The notes below the pieces were generated by a model. The model had not been told where the DNA came from and searched no databases. It saw only the letters and a list, made by a program, of their open reading frames with translations. Below are positions 5,661 to 8,128 of a stretch of DNA of 8,128 nucleotides, piece after piece (positions within the stretch are counted from its first letter, which is position 1; each line of letters opens with the position of its first letter). A program made the translations under genes and the position numbers. The DNA comes from Actinomycetota bacterium (GTDB lineage Bacteria; Actinomycetota; Actinomycetes; S36-B12): assembly GCA_016870425.1 (NCBI GenBank), contig VGBQ01000119.1, positions 1 through 8,128 of the forward strand. Reading direction: 5' to 3'.

Positions 5661-8015
5661 ATGGGTGCCCTTTCTCGGTGGGCCGTCCGCAAGCCTGTCC
5701 TGGCACTCGTTGCCTGGTTCATCGCCATGGCGGGTGTCATCGGCATTGGCACCCAGCTCGGCGGGGAGTTCAACGACTCCTTCTCCCTACCCGACACCGA
5801 GTCCACGACCGCCACGGAGATGCTGTCGACGCTGCCGCCGAGCGGCTCGGGCGAAGCAGCCGTGCGCATCGTGTGGTCGCCCACGTCGGGCAGCGTCACC
5901 GACCCTGCCGTCGCCGCGGAGATCACTCCCGTGCTCGAGGAGATTGCAGCGCTGCAGTCCGTCACGTGCGTGAGCAACCCCTATGGCGATCCGATCGGTC
6001 GCGACTGCCCCGACACTGGCGGCGGAGATCAGCAACTGCCCGACTTCCTGCAGGAGCAGTTGGCGCCCGCCTTCGAAGCAACCGCACAGGCCACGTCGCC
6101 CATCAGCGCCGATGGCACCGTCGCCTTCGCACGCGTGAGCCTCGCCGGCAACGGCGCGGAGATCTCTGGACCCGACGCCAGCGCCATCGTCGCGGCGGTC
6201 AAGGCGGCCAACTCCCCCGAGCTCGCGGTGGGCGCCAGCGGTCAGGTGCTGGAGTTCGCCAATACCTCCCCGCCGTCCAGCGAGGCCATTGGCATCCTCG
6301 TGGCCATCATCATCCTGCTCATTGCCTTCGGCTCGATCATTGCCGCGGGCATACCGATCGTCGTGGCGCTCCTCGGCCTGGGAGTCGGGCAGATGCTCAT
6401 CCTCGTCGTCGCGCGCTTCCTCGACGTCGCGACCTTCGCGCCGACCCTGGCCGCGATGATCGGCCTCGGTGTAGGGATCGACTACGCCCTCTTCGTGATG
6501 AACCGCTACCGGCAGGCGCTGCTCGCCGGCCACGACAAGACGGAGGCGGCGTACGAGGCGGTCGGCACCGCTGGTCGTGCGGTCCAGTTCGCTGGCCTCA
6601 CGGTGATCATCGCTCTGCTCGGTCTCTTCGTGCTGCGCATCAACTTCTTCAACGGCCTCGCCGTTGCCGCAGCCGTCACCGTGCTGTCGGTCATGCTCGC
6701 GGCCCTGTGGCTGCTGCCGGCGCTGCTGTCGCTGCTCGGCACCAAGGCCTTGGCACTGCGCATGCCCTGGGCGCGCAAGTCCAAGGTCGACGGCACCAAG
6801 CACCCCGAGGGCCGCCGTTTCATGGCCTACGCGCGCCTGCTCCAGAAGCGCCCCATCGTCCCCGCGATCCTGGCGCTGGGCGTCGTCATCGTGCTCGCCC
6901 TTCCCACGCTCGGCCTGCGTCTTGGCTTCGCCGATGACAGCGGCAAGCCAGAGACCAACACCGCGCGGATCGCCTACGACCTCATGAGCGAGGGCTTCGG
7001 CCCCGGAGTCAACGGGCCGTTCTTTGCCGCGGTCAACCTCCCGGCCCCGCGCGATCTCGATGCGCTGGCCGAGACGGTGCGCATCATCAACGAGACACCC
7101 GGCGTCGCATCCACGCTTCCCAACGAGGAGATGCTCCCGATCTACTCGATCAGCCCCACCGCGTTTAGCGACAACGGCATCGTCACCTCGGTCCTCATCA
7201 CCCCGGAGTCCGCACCCCAAGACGTGGCCACGAGCGAGTTGCTCGATCGCCTGCGCACGCAGACGGCCCCGCTTGTGCAGTCCGAGACCGGTGCGACGAT
7301 GTACGTCGGTGGCGCGCAGGCGATCACGCAGGACTTCACGCAGGTCCTCATCAACGTCCTGCCGCTCTTCTTGGGGATCGTCGTACTCCTGGGCTTCCTT
7401 GCTCTCATGGTCCTCTTCCGGTCGTTCCTTGTGCCGTTGACGGCGGCCGTGACGAGCCTGCTGAGCTTCGGCGCGGCACTGGGCATCACCGTGGCGGTCT
7501 TCCAGTGGGGGTGGCTTGCCGGGCCGCTCGGCATCACGTCGACGGGACCGATCTTCCCCTTCCTGCCAGTCATGGTCTTCGCGATTCTCTTCGGCCTGTC
7601 GATGGACTATCAGGTCTTCCTGGTCTCGCGCATGCAGGAGGAGTGGGAGAGGACCCACGACAACGGTGCCGCCGTGCGCCGCGGCCTTGCCGGCTCGGGC
7701 AAGGTGGTGGTCATTGCCGCCGCGATCATGTCGAGCGTCTTCCTCGCCTTCGTGCCCTCGCCCGACGGCACGATCAAGCTCTTCGGCATCGCGCTGGCAT
7801 CGGCGGTCATCATTGACGCCTTTATCGTGCGCCTCGTCCTCGTGCCCTCGCTCATGACGATGTTCGGCAAGGCGAATTGGTGGCTGCCTGCGTGGCTTGC
7901 CAATGCCCTGCCGCGCATTTCCGTGGAGGAGGGCGGCGATGAGATCGTTGAGGACGAGCCCCTGGATGAGGCCGACCCCGATGCGATTGGGGAGCGCGAG
8001 CGCGTCGGCGTCTAG
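5661..8015 (+). CDS. MMPL-family (RND superfamily) membrane transporter
   Basis: This 784-residue inner-membrane protein has the MMPL/HAE2 layout: one N-terminal membrane helix (about 12-32), an extracytoplasmic domain (about 33-207), five helices (about 209-359), a cytoplasmic linker, helix 7 (about 399-420), a second extracytoplasmic domain (about 421-564) and five final helices (about 565-732), with an acidic cytoplasmic tail. Proton-relay Asp-Tyr pairs lie in helix 4 (GIDY, Asp274-Tyr275) and helix 10 (SMDY, Asp649-Tyr650), as in MmpL proteins. The family exports lipids, siderophores or hydrophobic compounds using the proton gradient; the cargo here is unknown. AAGGAG sits 6 nt before the ATG. 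Control by the divergent MarR-family gene suggests induction by a small molecule. The two halves are the usual internal duplication. Length agrees with shorter actinobacterial MMPL proteins rather than the 900+ residue mycobacterial ones. Confidence 0.95.
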   Translation: MGALSRWAVRKPVLALVAWFIAMAGVIGIGTQLGGEFNDSFSLPDTESTTATEMLSTLPPSGSGEAAVRIVWSPTSGSVTDPAVAAEITPVLEEIAALQSVTCVSNPYGDPIGRDCPDTGGGDQQLPDFLQEQLAPAFEATAQATSPISADGTVAFARVSLAGNGAEISGPDASAIVAAVKAANSPELAVGASGQVLEFANTSPPSSEAIGILVAIIILLIAFGSIIAAGIPIVVALLGLGVGQMLILVVARFLDVATFAPTLAAMIGLGVGIDYALFVMNRYRQALLAGHDKTEAAYEAVGTAGRAVQFAGLTVIIALLGLFVLRINFFNGLAVAAAVTVLSVMLAALWLLPALLSLLGTKALALRMPWARKSKVDGTKHPEGRRFMAYARLLQKRPIVPAILALGVVIVLALPTLGLRLGFADDSGKPETNTARIAYDLMSEGFGPGVNGPFFAAVNLPAPRDLDALAETVRIINETPGVASTLPNEEMLPIYSISPTAFSDNGIVTSVLITPESAPQDVATSELLDRLRTQTAPLVQSETGATMYVGGAQAITQDFTQVLINVLPLFLGIVVLLGFLALMVLFRSFLVPLTAAVTSLLSFGAALGITVAVFQWGWLAGPLGITSTGPIFPFLPVMVFAILFGLSMDYQVFLVSRMQEEWERTHDNGAAVRRGLAGSGKVVVIAAAIMSSVFLAFVPSPDGTIKLFGIALASAVIIDAFIVRLVLVPSLMTMFGKANWWLPAWLANALPRISVEEGGDEIVEDEPLDEADPDAIGERERVGV

Positions 8016-8047
8016 CCCGGATCGAGAGGGAGCTCGACGGCAGGTGA

Positions 8048-8128
8048 TCAGACCACCCGGATGATCTGCTCGTCCTCCTTGTCGAAGGCGGCGTCCGCGA
8101 CATCGACCACCGTGCGCACGACGTAGAC
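8048..8128 (-). CDS. 3' end of an unidentified gene (cut by window edge)
   Basis: On the minus strand an open frame enters at 8128 and ends at a TGA (8050-8048), giving the 26 C-terminal residues VYVVRTVVDVADAAFDKEDE followed by QIIRVV. Third codon positions are almost all G or C, as expected for a gene in this genome. The piece is too short to identify. It converges with the transporter gene across a 32-bp gap (8016-8047), in which only a weak 5-bp stem, TCGAG/CTCGA (8022-8037), is visible. Confidence 0.6.
   Translation of the reverse strand, partial: VYVVRTVVDVADAAFDKEDEQIIRVV

Noticed and set aside
5621..5977. Upstream extension of the MarR-family protein to 319 residues.
   Set aside because: It would run antisense through the transporter start and the divergent promoter, and its sequence is not regulator-like.
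5787..7658. A 623-codon open frame antisense to the MMPL transporter gene.
   Set aside because: Its product is dominated by Arg, Asp, Glu, Gly and His with no domain. It mirrors the GC-biased codons of the well-supported transporter gene, so it is a shadow frame.
8022..8037. Small stem TCGAG/CTCGA after the transporter stop as a terminator.
   Set aside because: It has only five base pairs and no T-run on either strand, which is too weak to call a terminator.

Overview
The window looks like chromosomal DNA from a high-GC actinobacterium. Codons are strongly GC-biased at third positions, recA is followed directly by recX, the recA promoter carries a GAAC-N4-GTTC LexA box of the actinobacterial/Gram-positive type, and an MMPL-family exporter is present. 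recA has no intein. I cannot name a genus from the sequence alone.

Left part (1-2456): a large secreted-looking or structural beta-rich protein of unknown function enters from the left edge and ends at 1688. It converges with a VapBC-type toxin-antitoxin operon on the minus strand (vapB 2289-2080, vapC 2108-1707), which has a perfect inverted repeat at its promoter. The 167-bp gap 2290-2456 also holds an 81-bp nested palindromic element whose 17-bp arms are perfect and are themselves near-palindromes.

Middle (2457-5093): an NAD-type short-chain dehydrogenase on the minus strand has its own promoter with a GntR/FadR-like operator (TTGTC-T-GACAA). Divergent from it is the recombination/SOS unit recA-recX, with a LexA box, a GC-rich leader able to form alternative hairpins, and an 11-nt gap between the genes.

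Right part (5018-8128): a MarR-family regulator on the minus strand, whose 3' end overlaps recX by 76 bp, is divergent from a 784-residue MMPL/RND-superfamily transporter. A 40-bp gap separates them, and an operator-like palindrome lies between the -35 and -10 elements of the transporter promoter; this looks like a self-contained regulator-exporter pair. The last 81 bases are the 3' end of another minus-strand gene cut by the window edge.

Most genes belong to well-known families. The less ordinary items are the nested palindrome at 2357-2437, the recA leader structure, the possible leaderless start of the MarR gene, the vapB/vapC start-codon overlap inside a poly-Asp tract, and the unidentified large protein on the left. 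I did not find a convincing wholly new multi-gene system.
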